Notes under the pieces: model-generated
The model's database searches: none
What the model was told of the DNA's origin: nothing
Seen by the model: the letters and a program-made list of their open reading frames with translations, nothing else
NCBI RefSeq assembly: GCF_910592395.1
Contig: NC_088309.1
Location: 27,964,599-28,028,598 of the forward strand
Reading direction: 5' to 3'
From: Lineus longissimus
Taxonomy: Eukaryota > Nemertea > Pilidiophora > Heteronemertea > Lineidae
Length of the DNA: 64,000 nt
Translations under genes and position numbers: made by a program
Shown here: positions 1 through 14,640 of the stretch, in pieces
Numbering within the stretch: the first letter of the stretch is position 1
Layout of the letters: every line of letters starts with the position of its first letter

Positions 1-3000
1 CCTGCCGTCTGCGTTTACTCAAAGTTTGTTTAATGAAGAGCGTGCCATCCCGTTGTTAATAGCTATAAGTCGCCCCGGCTAAGGAGGGGCTTGAGTGGCC
101 AGAAGAACTGGATGAGGGACCAGGAGTGCCTCGTCCTGATTCACACTGATTCACACTGACTCACACCACTTCAACCTTCCACTAAAAATGTTATACAATC
201 AAGTTATCAAATCTCTCGATTAGAGTTTCGTATGAAATTCCATTTTTGAGTGCCTTTTTGTCGTGTTTGTTTGTTATCTGGTTCATACACCATGCGTCAG
301 TATGCTGCGTCCAAACGCACGACTGGAGGGGCCAACATTGTCAATGTGGGAATAGCAGCTCCGTACTCATGCCAGAAGCAAAACTGCCAATAGTTATTTC
401 CCAAATATTTTGGTTAAACTACAGTTTACGTAACTGAATCACCACTGAAATCAAATCCCTTTCCTGCCTCCCAATACAACCGATGGTAAAAACATGTAAG
501 CTTGCCTCTCACCAATCACCCAACGTGTCAACAACCACATTCACGAGGGATTTCGCATCAAGGAAGTGAATGGTTGTGACATATTTAACAAAGGCCGTTT
601 TCCAATTATTCGCTATTTGCATCCGTGAGATTACATGTATTGTTCAGAGGTGACATGATCAGATTTCAAAGACAGAATAGGAAAAATCTTTGTCACACCT
701 GAACTAGTGTAATCAGCAGCTTGAAAAAGAGGAGCCAGTGTTATAGAAATAACAGTTTAGAAATGTCAACATACAATATCTATAATCTGATGAGTGTTAC
801 TTAATTGTGTGTTGGGTTGACATTTACAGTCATGACAGTACATCACCACTGTATGGCATGCATTGGCGTGATGCCGTTTGTAACTGCATGTCTGCAGTGA
901 GACATGTCCTGGTGTTGGTGCCGCTGTGATCTCTGATCTGGTGATAGCTTCTCTCTTGATGTTGTTGTTGCTATGAATATGTGCCGATCAGGTAATAGCT
1001 GTTGCTGCTATGTATCTGTGATCAGGTGATTGCTTCTTTCCGCAAAAGTGTTGGTGTATTTTGTGTAAAAGATTTGTACGGGCGGCCTTTTTAATTTGAA
1101 TAAAAAAATTAAACCGAACTGTAAGCTGTTTCTTCCCGTTCTTGATAAGGAGGTTCAGATGCATGAGTTGCACTTGTCACAAATGCCTCAAGATATGCTG
1201 TAAGTCATTCACTCCGAGTCATTCTCTCGAGTCTAACCAAACCCATCGTCATCACAGATATCAACTCCAATAATGAACAGCTGATTGGCAGAAAATGACT
1301 GCATTATCTTCGCCTACCTGTGATGACTCTATTATCTGGTTGATGAAAAGGATAATATTTCGATAATGCTGAAATTGGTATTAACGAGACAGTTCTGGTA
1401 CCTTCGAATACGTGTTTCTTGTTGCCAGTTCGATTCCTTGATACAAAACCGTTTTATGACATTGGCTGTTTGCAGCATTCTTTACCTATTGAGCTACAGA
1501 ACCAAATTGGCCAAGTATACATTTGTTGCCATCTCTCGATTTCTCATTATAGTTCCTGCAACCTTCCCTCTTCAACTGCAGTATATCTCCTACATTATTC
1601 ATTATTCATTATCCAATGATGAAACACCACTCTTCTCCAATGAAGGGTGTTTCCAATAATGACATCTGATACCGCATAAACCCACACCCAATTGATTTGT
1701 ATTTACAAGTTGAGCCGATTCCGTCAGAAAGAAAGCCTGCTGACAAGGTATTCGACGCTGTTTAGTTACAGCGAGCCGTCGAACAACAAATTAACATTAC
1801 ACCATCTCTCTCTCTTTATTTCGAGCTCAGACATGACAAAACCAATGGTATCAGCCTGACACTAACTGCTTTAGTTCGTGGACAAACCATCTCCTGTCTA
1901 ACTTACCACAACGACCGATTGATCCTGCGGTCACGCCAGAACAAATCTAACCATTCATTCACATCATGCACCGACAGGTTCTCCAACAAAGACTGCAGTT
2001 ATCTCTTAATGCCACATTAATTATCATGAAAGATTTAAATGTAAATTGTTTTAATTTGCAATGAGGCGCCGATACCATGATTGATAGCGGCGAATATTGA
2101 TTGGAGATCATCCCAACTTTCAGTTGGTAGGGCTGGAGGAGCAATGAAGAAATACTACATGTATTTTGTTGGAATCACTCTTCCGTCTCCAGTCAACTTC
2201 CATAGTATATTCTACATTGACTGCTGTTCTAACCGAAGTCACGACAGAGACAACAACATAGACCTTATTACACCCATAACAAATTTAGCCAACTCATGGC
2301 CATCCGAGGACCATCTTTGATTGATGATCCAGTCCACCAATATGATACTTTGATCCTTCACTGATCTACATAGTCATCTCCTGACCATGAAGCGTGTCAA
2401 TGAAAGACATGTCTTACACGAGTGTTGAGCATGTCACCACGTGTTTAATATGCTGGGGTCGGTGGCTTAGCTTATGGATGAGCTTCCATGACCTTTGTAT
2501 TTCGTCAAGGACATCTAACAGAATAGAGAAGGGCTCATTCCCGAACAGCTCCTACCAACGGTTCAAGTGCTGGACCGTTGATGCTTCGTATCGCTTTGCC
2601 TGTCAAAGTAGATTTCTCTCTTGGAATTCCAACGTTCATCCAGTCTGTACACTTATGCAGAAGTGGACATTAACACCATTCCCTGGCCCAGTTCATCTTA
2701 GAAACCCCGAGTAGCTCCCATTAGATACTGGCCAGACTGAGGAGATGTATAAATGTGTCCCCTCTTTGCCACTGCATGGGATTACTGGTTACCAACCCAT
2801 TTCGGTTTCTCCGTACTACAGCCTCTCAGCCGTTTCCACCAAGCACGTAGTCATATTTGAGACAGCAATGGGACCCAGCTAAGACCACGTCCAAGTCCAT
2901 CAAGATCATTTGTTCTTAATTGCCGTGAAGTAGGCTACAAATCAACTTACTGTAATATATGACAGTCGTTACCAACCAATACTGCATACTAACAATACTG

Positions 3001-5806
3001 ATATGAATTGAATAAGGGCCGATGACAGGAGGCTGAGATCATGGAGATTTGTACGAAGGTGGTCTGTCATCTCGGTAATTGGAAATATGTCAGTCTGTCA
3101 ATGTTTGCTCTGATAATAAACCAAGCTAGTTGTTTAGTTAATCCCTCAGTCTAGCCTCCTTCGGAACTCTATGGTTATCTTTGGTTACTTCTATCCAGGA
3201 AGGCAGTTTGCAGTGTTTCTCTACAACACCAAAACAAAATATTCAAGCGTTTCCGACGTTTACCTAGCTTTGGTTGATTATTCCTGGGCTTTAGAGTTAA
3301 CTGGGTGATAATTACTTGGATAGTCTTGACAGAATGTGATATATTAATTGACAAATGTGATTACCTATCGTGTGGAGGTTGATATGCACTCAGTAACATG
3401 GCCAGCAAGTCTATTGATTGACGGGGACAAACATTGATATCTCTGCCAAGGTTTGACTTATTGCTTAAGTTCAGAAGCCATAAAGCTGTTCTGCTCGACG
3501 TCCCATTACAATGTAACCGAAAGGACCATCACTTACATTTTGAATAAAGAAAGTCGGACTCAGATATTAAATGAGTTGAGAGTTGAGTATCTAAGCCATT
3601 CTTATCTGCAGTCGATGTTGCAACTTCTTTGTAAAGCAGAGCACGTCGTCCAACATCCATTGACTTTGACTTAACCTGCTCGACCATATCACACAATATC
3701 GACACCTCGATTTGTGGTAACGTGTGAAACGGAAATGCCATCTCTCTCATTTAGCATTCAATACCTGTCCGGATCTTGGCTATACATCATGGTCAATATT
3801 CGGTCAAGGAGCTGAAAGCCCATGTTGAAGATGCGATCTACGATAGATCGGAGTAATAGCTAGTCGGACCATAAGATTAGCAGGGTTGACGCTGGTGCCA
3901 AGTTGGTAAAGACTGAGCATGCTTTTGCTCCTCATCGGCAACGTTCGTTTCATGATGACCATGCTGGCTGGTCTACGACAAACCAGTGGTGATCTCCTTT
4001 CCTCTCGCCTTGTTAGAATCAGTTTTACCTCTGTTATAGACTTGACGACGTTGGAGGTGGAATTCCATAGGCGATTCTGTTCACCAGAGACGATGTTGCA
4101 TTTGGCGATGATCCTACTACTGCTATAACTATTCTTTTCCATTCTCTGCATTCATTTCACCTCTTCCGATATGGCAATCACGCTTCTGCCACGTCACCGT
4201 ACGTGTACCATAAACACGTATTGTACCATACTGCTCGGTATGTTCAGGTTTTGGTGACCGGTGATGAGCTCTTGCCAATGATAGTTGAAGATCCTCATCA
4301 ACCAGCTTGTAAACATTGGTTTAACCACTTAATAACATCCCACCACAAAGTCAATATTAGTTCACAGGTATCATACAGATAGCTTGGAGCAATGAGAGCT
4401 TTTGATGTCAATGTCAGAACATGAGGAAATGTATAGGGTGGCAAAATCAACACATACGCTGTTTATTAACCGCAGGTAGTGGTACAAGCTATGTGATTTC
4501 AGACAAGAAACCACTTGTTACACTTTTGATACAAATACAGGTGGAATACAAATGCAATGGCGCTGAATAGTTGATGATAGGGGCACTTCCTTCTAGAGCA
4601 AAATATAAACTGACGAAGTAAGCTTAGTCGTCCACGATTTAGGGTCTTGATCGGATGAACCATTCGTTTGATAGAAGATACGCCGTGAAGAATTGGCAAG
4701 CAAAATTCCTCATCGTTTAACTCTACCATCGCTATTTTGAGTACATGTCCTCATGATCAGGTATGCTGCCTGGCAATCTACCGTCTAAGCATTTTTGTTA
4801 CCGCTGTATGAGACTGCGTTAATTGGAGCTTGGAGCAAAGTCTAAGATTGGGGTGGCAGGCGATCACCAGTGATAATATAAAGGTGTGGCAATTAGCAGA
4901 CATCTCAGGGGACCACTGGGAAGAATCAAATCGGAGATTCGCTCAGCAAATTGCTGCTGTGGCTGCGGACCATTATGCGTAGCAAAGGTTCAGAATCTCA
5001 TTATCAGTCTTTCCCAGTAAATCTGGTTGCTACACCCAACCAGTACATACCAGGCTTGCATTCTCATCAGTTATTCCAAGTTCGTTGAGTGCATTAACCT
5101 GATAACCTTTCTCTTCTCTTCTCTTTCTGTTATTTTGTGGGATCCATCACGCAATTCTAATATTCTCTCGTTCGGCGCAATATAACGACATCGGCATTAT
5201 TCAAACAAGTCTTGTCACCAGCTCTGGTGTCAGGTCTGAGGGCTTAACAGAAGGAGATAACGCCAAGTTACGTGAACGCCAGCGTTAGTGACAAATTTGT
5301 TTTGAATGAGGTTCATTCAGGCGCTGTTCAGAAACACTTACCGCAAGTTGCATTTTGAATATATCATCTTCGGCAAAAAGGGGATCGTTTCTGGCAGAAC
5401 CGGGGTACCTCATGGCTGGGATCAATAGACGTTTCCGTTCAGTAGGTCGAGAGTTAGGCCACAGGAATGTTTTGATAGTAAGAAATCGCTGAGATCGAAA
5501 ACAGTTTATCGGAATAGACTAACAGCAGGCAGCTCGTGTTCGAGGAAAGATTGACCGCAGACGATAGTGCCGAGGAGATGTCAGACGATTGAGTGACAGA
5601 GGACTTCACAGAGGTTGAGATTGGGCAGGAGAGGAAGACTGAAGCAGGAGCCTGAGTTATACTTCTCTACTGGCAAAGGGAAATCGTGGTGAATCTCAGC
5701 GGACACTGGCTTCACGCAAGATTTCTCATTAAAACCACGGATGTATACACATCTGTGTTAAAACAAAGCTCAGGCATTACGCCAGCATTGCTGAAGGCGA
5801 CGTTCG

Positions 5807-5845
5807 GATATATATATATTACCAGTATATACATATATATATATA
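5807..5845. repeat. TA microsatellite, imperfect
   Basis: A run of alternating T and A interrupted by one short non-TA stretch (accag). It is a simple-sequence repeat in non-coding DNA with no visible role. Confidence 0.85.
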
Positions 5846-8800
5846 GCGCGATACCAATATACTTGCATCACAAACATAATATCCGTCTAAAGTGTTTTCC
5901 CCTCGAGGTCTTCCGAGTTCATGGACTGCTCTATGTATTGCTATAAAACCGCTTGATAAACCTTTCGCCATATTCCCTTTATGATATGTTAAATGCCACA
6001 TGTACAACCTATGGTCATCCTCTTGGTACCGTAACCTTCTTTTAAGTCAGTATGGTATCAATGCCGAATGTAATAAGAAGAGTGGATGAGCTCTCTCCTT
6101 GAGTATCCCACCGACTACTTAATATATTCTTCGCTGAGGTTTGCAGGGGTTATTCCACATCGACGTGGTTGGAAGCAATCATGTTCAGTTATTCTATCTC
6201 TAGATAAAAAGGATGCAATGAATGGACATCAAACAAATGGCAGCCAGTAACCCAAGAAACCTTACCACTTCTGTGATAACTACTTCTTTATTGCACTTTC
6301 CTCCCCACAGCGCAGTTCAATAACCTTTTATTCCCAGGTGCTTCATACCTAACTTTACAACTCTTGCTTGCCTTAATGTCCTCATCTTACATTGGAGCAT
6401 AAAGTGTTACTTCTTCTAGAATTTCAGATAGTTTCCTACTTATCTGCACTCGCCCGCAACATCACATCTTCCTTAGTTCTCGCAAACAGAGCGTAATCCT
6501 ATTCCTCGAGCACTTTAAAGCTGCTAATAATTCTATTTCGTACGCTTCTACAAAATGTCGAGCCCAGCATTAGGAGTAGACACACTTGAAGTTGAATACC
6601 GGTAGAAACCGTCTGATAAATAGAGCGTCCACCCTAGACATAGCTTATTGTAGGTATCTAGTTTCTGGAAGCAAAGCTTATTTCCAAGGCACGCATGCTT
6701 TTTCAGCAAATAATACAAGACCACTTTACTCTGCCAATGAAAAGGGCAACTTTTGATAACATCTATGATCATTTTTGTGCACTTATAGCGGAATCTATAA
6801 TACAATAACGGCGTGTATGATTTCGTTCAGTGACTTGTTAAGAGTAGGATGTGAGTAGGCCGTGCCTAGATGCAGGATTTTGCAATCACTCTACTCAAGT
6901 TGCAAAGTATTCGAGCATCAGGCGACTTTGTCTTCTAATCTCCTTTTTATTCTTGCTTAACGAACATTGCCTCTCAGAAAAAGGCTGCTAATATTAAATC
7001 GTTGTGGGTTGAGCAGAAAATAACAACGTACTTCAAAAAGGACATGCGATACGGTTTATAATGACATTTACCACTCAAATTGCTATATCAATACCATCAG
7101 CAGTGTATGCCACACCATCACCAACACTAACGACAATGGCCAAGACCATTCGCGAGATAATTATCTGATTGAACGAAGCAAATAAACCAAAACGAATAAT
7201 TATCTCAGCTTCATTTATAGAAATAATAGTTGTAGTTATAGATATATCATTGCCATTAAATATATTAATCTGAGGGACATTACTGGTGCTGATACATGTA
7301 CGTGTTGATATTTGCACCACAGAGTTAGAACTGACCCGGGGCTATACTTCGCAGTAAGTGGGTTGGATGCCTATGCTTGTTAGAGCATTGTCAAAACTCG
7401 CCTGTAATCACCGCGAACTGCTCGATAAGCAGAGCTGAGGAGGAATTATACAATCATTTGATTGTCCTCAATAGTACCACAATTTTACAATATGTTCACG
7501 AAGAGGCAGAGGCCGGGCCATCGAACGACCGCTTGCTGAAAGCGAGAGGCGTGATCGAAATAATAAGTCTGGCTATTTCCCCTGTGGACACCAATAACTA
7601 ACGACCATGCAGTGAACGATCAGGGCCAAGATTGTAGATACCAGTATCTGAAGCAGACTGAGGTTTTAACTGGATCAAGCAACAACATGAGAAGTATAGT
7701 CACCTTTCGAATGTTAAGATACCTCGGGTTCGAACCGTATCAATGCCACGAGCTCACAATGAAAAACCAGCTAGATCCACTTTTACAGGTCCTCAAAAGT
7801 AGCATTCTCTAATTTCTATACATTCTAGTCAAGACAGTTACCATGGTTTCACGGCGTTTGCCCACTCTTGATATGCCTGACGACTTTCGTATTAACAATT
7901 TAGTAACTTGCCAGTTTTCGATTCGGGTTTCCACTTTTGTCACAGAAACCAGTGAAAAGTCATTAAAAATGAAAACGTACATTGATTGGCAATCAACACC
8001 TCGGCATGACTTTTCTTTATTACACAAAATAACAACGTTGGCGTGATGTTTCATTGGGCAAATAGATATTTATCGATAGATAGTAAAAACCGATGTTCTG
8101 ATGCAATGAACTCCTGGCGGATGGTAGCAGTGCGTACACCGGGGCCACTGCGCGTACGTCAACAAACCGATGCGCAGAATCCACCTTCAACTGTCGATAT
8201 CTGTTCAATGAGAGTGTCAAGTTCAAGTAGATTGCTAGTCGGATTTCAAACAACGCCATCAACTGGAATGAAAATATTTATTCACCTTTAGCCACCTTGC
8301 TTCCTATTACCGGAGTTCAATCGAGATTGCTGACAGCTGTGGACTGAGTGCGGTCCGGTGAGGTGCTAACTTGTTAAAGAACGCGTATAATGATTGATTC
8401 ATTGATTTTCATCAACTGCTTCGGCCTTGGTCGACAGGGAATCGCGATCTCAAGTTCGGGTTAGACCCAGAAGTAGAGTTCACGTGTACCACAGATGGTG
8501 TACATTTTGATGTATACCCGTTGGTTAAACCGGACTGCACACCAAGACGGTATGCCATTTACTGGAAGTAGCTAAAAGAAAGTCGACATCAATTCAGTTG
8601 GGTTCCAATCCTTCTATAACGTGTAAATATCTCGAGCAGTATTTCCATGTTAGAAAAACGAAGATGAGGAGGCCAGTCTCAAAACATTTTCAACCTTTAA
8701 GCGAGCACTTCTCAGCATCATCTAGCTGATTGAAGACATGGTCACATGAGATACATTTCATTAATGATACTAGAAATAACTTTAATCCACATACAGACGT

Positions 8801-10202
8801 GACGCGTGATCAGCTCTCTCAAGTAACATTCTCTAGACGACATCGTGTCCGTTGATTTAATATTCCATTTCATTTCATCAGAGAATGAGACTTGTGGATT
8901 GGTTTAGGTATATACAGTCGTATTTCATGCTCATTAGCCTCCCTCTTTAATCTTCCTGGCGACATAAACGGGAATCTTATCTTCATTAGGGAAATTTGAT
9001 CAAAGTCTTAATTTTCAATCTCGACATTACATTTCTCTGATTTTCCAAAGGGCCAGCGTCGCCGATGATCGATCAATCATCGCAATAGTGGCACTCCTAC
9101 TCCAGCGCCTTCCCAGTATGGGTGTGCAGTTAAAACATTTAACTTTAGGTATTCGGGGCCGAATAGAGTTGCATTGAGATCTCGAGAAAGGTAACACAAA
9201 CTATATGCACGCATTTGAAAGGAAAATGCCGATGGGAAGGTAACTTCCTCCGATGGTTTTTCATTCAGATTGGCCTCAAATAACATCAAAATGTGTCAAG
9301 TTTTCTAGCATGCCTCGGAAAACGTATCACAAGGGCATCGTGCATCACCATCTCGTGCAGAACAGGCATCACGGATAAGCTGGTTCTAACAAAGCCATTG
9401 GGACGTACCATGTTCTAAACGCATGTCATGCTCATTGGTCCGCACCTGTAAACGTGTTAACAAGTCGATGGCTGACTGCCATCACGTCAAGGTGAGAGAG
9501 ATGGAAGGTAAACCTCGACTTCCCTCAGGCAGATGGTAGTGAATGAGTAGCTCGAACGAATGTAAAAAAACTGGCCAACGATTTCAGACACAGAGGCATG
9601 TTCTTGTCATCACATCTTACTGTCAGTTTAGTGAATATTTCAGTGAGTCTAAGCAAGGCATTAGGGACGGAGTCATTGCGTTTAGACAAGCAAGTGCTCT
9701 CTGCTACAAGTTACGATGAAAAAACGGCAGTAAAGGAAAAGAAAAATTAGATTTTTAAGGAATCATTCTGTCAAATCGATGTTATCTTGAAAACAATTTC
9801 CGTTTCAAACCAGAATATTATTTGTTAAAGTGTTGAACTTTCGAAGCCAGGATGACACTTCATTTGCTCAATTGCCTCGATTTTTAATTGCGTTTGATAT
9901 CTCGTGTCAGTTGTTGTTCGATGTTTATATTGCGGCGCTTCATTTGGAGGTCATTGTTCATTTTTCATTAAGTGTCATCGGCAATCGTTTGAAGTTTTGT
10001 GTAGCCAAGATATCACCATGGTAACTGTTCGGATGTTTCACACTTAAAAACAAACTGTCTGAAAATTGATACTTTGATTTGCCATGAAGGAAGCAATTTC
10101 CTCAGTCTTTTTAGCGGTTCAAAACGTTATTTCTTAGCAATTTGAGACGAGTCTAAAGCTCGGCGAAATACTTTATGTATTCCAGTAGTTGGAGGATGAA
10201 CT

Positions 10203-10222
10203 GAGAGAGAGAGAGAGAGAGG
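10203..10222. repeat. GA microsatellite
   Basis: Ten uninterrupted GA dinucleotides in otherwise ordinary non-coding DNA. The neighbouring open frame reads through the repeat as alternating Arg and Glu, which is a by-product of the repeat and not evidence of coding. Confidence 0.9.
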
Positions 10223-10661
10223 TATTGAGATTTCAAAGCAAACTTAGAAAATATCGTGTTCTCTTACTTGGCTGGCGATCGATGCAGCCTTTAAGACCAG
10301 CGCAGCACTCCGGTTTCATATTTTTTGCCCGTCACATCGGCATGTGCCATGTCTCGCTTTTTGGTTTTCCTGTTCTACCTGTGATAGCGGTCATCTGCAG
10401 ACACATTCTGACGGCAGACAGGCTCCAGAAAGCTTGTTTATGACATGACTGATCGATTTTACACCTTACTTTCGACATGTGGAAATCATAGGATGCTTTG
10501 TAAACATAAATTTCGACCGTGTTTTTGCACCTTATGATAATAAATATGAAATCTCGTTGTGGGGACGAAACGACGATTATTGCACTCTATCGGTTGTATA
10601 CGGTGGCTGGGAAAGGACATCACATGATTCTTTTTTCAATATGAAACTTTTTTTCCCAGGA

Positions 10662-10771
10662 AATATCTCGATCGATGGACTTATTATCGCGATCGCTCTA
10701 GATAAATAACTCGATCACCCGAGATAACATATCGATTGCCCGAGTTATTTTTCTCAAGCGATAGAGATATT
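10662..10771. repeat. Nested inverted repeat rich in CGAT
   Basis: The outer arms are AATATCTCgATCG at 10,662-10,674 and its reverse complement, with one mismatch, at 10,759-10,771. Inside them is a second, perfect 10-bp inverted repeat: AAATAACTCG at 10,704-10,713 and CGAGTTATTT at 10,741-10,750. The intervening DNA also has several CGATCG and ATCGAT words. The whole could fold as a stem within a stem. It may be the remnant of a small non-autonomous element, but I see no clear target-site duplication. Confidence 0.55.
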
Positions 10772-13700
10772 ATCATCATGCCACGCCTTCAATTCTCAAC
10801 CCATCGTGAATTTCTGTTTCGGTGCCAAACCCGGGCAATATCCTCCCCTCTATTTGCATAAAGAGCGTCAACGTGAGATGTAGTCCGATTGTCAACATTA
10901 TGTTATTGGTAGATCGCGTAATTGGTGTTTTGGGTTAATACCATTACGTTGGTCACCATGGTGCTAGACCGACTGCTTGTCTCAAGTAGATCATTAAATA
11001 AGTACATTCCATCTCACTGTCTCTACTGACAACACACTTTGCCGAAATGAGTTTTTCATCCAATTTGATCACCAATGACTGTGGTATGGTCTTTGAGAGC
11101 AATTGAACACCTCTGTTGTGTCATGTTATTACAATTAGTGTTGTGTTTGGGGTACGAAACCATGATCTTGGAAAGAGTGGCTTCCTAACAACCAGAAGTA
11201 GCCAGTGCAGTCAGCAGGAAGTGTTATGTGTCGTTGTCTCAACTATACACATAACAACAGTCAGGTTCATTCTGAATACGTTAATGTTGAAGCGATTACC
11301 TGGCCAACCGCAACTTACTGCTATCGAGCCATATAGCAATAGCTTTGAAAGCCACTCGTTCAGAAATTAAAATCATCACATTGTTAAAATATGTCATAAT
11401 CCGTTTTGGTATTTCAGTTGAGAGTTCTTTGAAGGCTAGTTTGTGCTGCTGCCAGTTGAAGTGTTGCGAGCTTCTCATTAGAGGTGAAATACACATTCAA
11501 CACGGGAGCGTGAAGGGATTGATCAATAAAAGATAATAGATGAGATGAGAAGAAACCTTGGATTGGCCTCACCCTACAAGCCTAACAAGCCTGCATGCTA
11601 TATCGTGTCCTTTCACAGTGGTCCTTTGATAGGAGAACGCCAGAGCTCAACATCTCTTGCTTGTTCTTACAACACAAAACAACAGTCCGACAGCTGCCGC
11701 ACTGTACATATCGAAATAGATGAGCCGCAACAAGGCTAATGAAGTGTACCTTTGATGTTGTGCTAAGAATAAAGCTTGTTGACCTTCGGAAAAGTGGCCA
11801 AACAATAGCAGGTCATGCTGGAGAGTGTAACAAGCTTTGAGCAAGAATCTAACCAAAGAACAACTGCATTGTACCAGTGGAGTTTGCTAAAGACCAGAAA
11901 GGAACAGCATCATGTAATAACAAGCATGATAAAGGCAGTAGCGAATAGCTTACGTATATCGTCTAAACAGTGTCTTTCGAAAGACTCTGGTCTTAAGTAG
12001 CATGAGGAACTTCCCAAAGGTATCACTTCGTAATACTCACTGACAAGTTGGCCAAGACGAATTCAACCTGGTCGCCTCTCCCCAATTTTTACAGAGAAAA
12101 GTAATTCTTTGAGCTACTAAGCTATGTCCCTTGGGAAACATTGGCTCAAGAGTAAGGCTTCTTCGTCTTGTTGCTAGGAAAAAGTATATTTCTTAGAGGC
12201 ACTGAGCTATCGGTTACACAGATTGTGTCAAAAGATTGCAACTGTTCACCAGAGTCTCTCCCATTTCTCTGTGCGCGGACGAAGAATGAGCTCTGTTCTG
12301 TTTTGCCTCCTGGCCAGGATTTGAGGTCAGGTGAGGATCTTTAACCATAGTTTGTTCCTGGCAAAACTAACACTGCCTCAACCTGGCGTGTGACAATTCA
12401 AGATGGAAATCGAAGCAAAAGTTTAAAAAGCATAGTAGACGGTAGCGACCTCAATACTCCACGCACACCAAGTCACCAGGCCCAACGGGAACAGTAATAG
12501 ACCTCACCAGATACGGACCCACTTGGAAGATGACATTTGAATTCCCGATCGTCTGATTCGCATGTTCAATGAGTGGTCTCGTGGATTACGATGTCCCCAG
12601 TCTGTCTGTGGCTATGAACGATCTAAATAGAATGAGACACCGATAATCATACGAGACATGTTGAGACTGACTGAGGGGGACAGGTCTTGCATACTAAAGA
12701 GAATGCTGTCCAGTCCAGTTTCCATGCATTGGTAAATTCTCTAATCGACTACTGTTTTGCTGCAGTATTTTATTTCTTCACTTGGACACTTGGCACGACT
12801 AACTCCTGAAAAACACCAGGACCATATCCAGGATTCTAGTCATGGGGCAGAACACCACTTTTTCACAATCTTGCAACCTGAATCTGCATGAAAAAAACCG
12901 TTTTCCGGTGAGGAATATAGGGTAACACAAAAGTCTAGATAACGTGACGGCTCTACCCTCATCATACGACGTACATGAACAGTACCTACACATGGACGTT
13001 TATGTTTTTGGGTCAGATACTTAAACTGACCTGACGAGGCCAGGTTCCTTATTTCTGAGCAGAATGAGGGCAAGTTCAATTTTGAAAACATTGACTTGTC
13101 AAAATGAATAAAAGGCAATATGTGATTTAATGACATGATGCGAGTTGCTGTGTCATTCACATTGAAGAATAAGAGTGATGCCCCGTCCCCTTATTGAGTC
13201 TATCACGACTCCATTGACCAAGGGTAATGTGGTGTATCGGAGAGTGATCGTGCTGTCTGGTCGATCTGGGTCGGAGCTGCCAGATCGCTGCAAGATGATT
13301 TTCTGTTCTGTTAGTATCTTCCTCAATCTCTATGGAAGGAAGTAAAGATGGTTTTTACATCATATAAACCTCTTTCTCAGTGTATATACATGTATGTGAC
13401 GTTTAGTGGAGCAGTGAGAGCAGTAGTAACTCTACTTCTTTCTATGATACCTTCTTCTCATTGACATATATTCAATCAATATTTGCAAATTAGCAATGGT
13501 CTCAACAATATCAAATGAGATATATATATATACATGCACATATCGCAACAGCTGCAGGGAACAACTGCATTGACCTGATTTCACATCATAAGTATGCATG
13601 GACAAACAGTTACTGATGAATTGATAGTAATGTATAAAGGCTCTGATTTGTTGTCTTGTGCAAGTTGCATCCGCCCTTTCCATCAACAAGTCAGTGACAA

Positions 13701-13857
13701 TTGGAAAACTACGGTTTATCAAATTATCTCCAAATCTTTCTTCAAACGCTAACTGGTTCTGACAATATTCACTCAGATTCCGTACGTTACGTATGAAAAC
13801 AACACTTAGATGCTTGTGAAAGTTCTACTTGGACGAAGGGGAAATGTTTCAACGTAC

Positions 13858-14224
13858 CTGCTGATACTTGTATATATCCTGTCCATACGGCGAGTCTTTT
13901 ATCACATGGTTTGGGTGCACAAAGTGTCAACAGGGCCAACAAGCCCGCAAAACAAAGGAAAGCACATCCTCCCCCGAACAGAATACAAGCTGCTTTCCAG
14001 GCCGAAGATGGCAAGTGAGCAAAGTCAAAGTATCCACCGAATATTCCACAGACTAGCGGGCTACTTTGTGAGTATCTTCCTGATTTCAAACAATAACTAT
14101 ACATTCCGAGGCAGTTCCGCGAGTCCGGGTTGATGAACCAGTAGGGCTGCATGAAGGCAAAGCTGCACGTCCCTGCCACCATGACGGAGAGCAGACTCCA
14201 CAGGATGCCTATGGGAGTCGTCAT
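13858..14224 (-). CDS. LHFPL-like tetraspan membrane protein, first coding exon (partial gene)
   Basis: The exon encodes 122 residues starting MTTPIGILW, with a first membrane segment at about residues 6-27, then MQPYWF, an extracellular stretch containing CLGMYSYC, and a second membrane segment at about 78-102 before LCAPKPCDKR. The opening helix, the PYW motif and the G-M-Y-x-x-C loop are typical of the LHFPL (lipoma HMGIC fusion partner-like) tetraspan family, distant relatives of claudins that act as membrane and auxiliary subunits, for example in hair cells and GABA synapses. An acceptor (ttgctag) sits 6 bases before the ATG, so there is an upstream 5'UTR intron with the exon starting at 14,230. 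The exon ends at a strong donor (GCAG|GTACGT) in phase 1. Family proteins are about 200-230 aa, so this is roughly the first half. I could not find the exon or exons for helices 3 and 4 farther left. Confidence 0.78.
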
Positions 14225-14229
14225 CTTTC

Positions 14230-14250
14230 TCTAGCAAGATAAAACGACAA
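14230..14250 (-). promoter_or_regulatory. Splice acceptor before the LHFPL-like start codon
   Basis: A pyrimidine-rich tract ending in ttgctag directly precedes AGAAAG-ATG. It implies a separate 5'UTR exon farther upstream (to the right). A possible donor for that exon, TTTC|GTGAGT, occurs near 14,635, next to the 37-bp duplication. Confidence 0.45.
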
Positions 14251-14640
14251 GTTTCTTTTCACAGGAAAGCAACCGCCTGTATTTACAGCCAAGTTACAGT
14301 AGCTGGGGTCAAGGTATCAAGTTATTAATCAAATGAAATCTGGCATTGACCAATAGTCGGAGGCGTAAAAGCTAAGCATCGTCATCTTGATCACGACAGC
14401 GAGAAACCGTCACGAAACCTATGAAGAACAATGAGAAACTCCAACCCTGATAATCTATAGTGTTTACATTTTGCAACAACAGTATGCAGACAAATAATCA
14501 CCGAAACGGAGAATAGCATGAATAACCACGAGATCTCGGAGAAAAACCTCGATTGTGACCGTGTTTTCGCGTTTCGGTCACCTTTATCAAAATGTGGTGT
14601 TGCTTTTTTCATCAAAGTACGAGAGTAGAACACTCACGAA

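Larger units (their letters stand above)
1..13780. other. Long stretch without a supportable gene
   Basis: I read both strands and found no open frame with recognisable protein character and convincing splice sites. The longest frames are short, many begin with GTG or TTG rather than ATG, and their translations look random. The base composition is unremarkable and the stretch looks like ordinary intergenic DNA or old, decayed mobile-element sequence. Specific items inside it (two microsatellites and one nested inverted repeat) are listed separately. Later exons of the LHFPL-like gene, which is transcribed leftward from 14,224, should lie somewhere in or beyond this stretch. I searched by eye for the family's conserved third and fourth membrane segments and did not find them. 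Confidence 0.6.

Noticed and set aside
12480-12580. Minus-strand stretch recalling a retroelement polyprotein (SGPYLVRSITVPVGP)
   Set aside because: Too short, with no other retroelement motif, long terminal repeat or frame continuity nearby.
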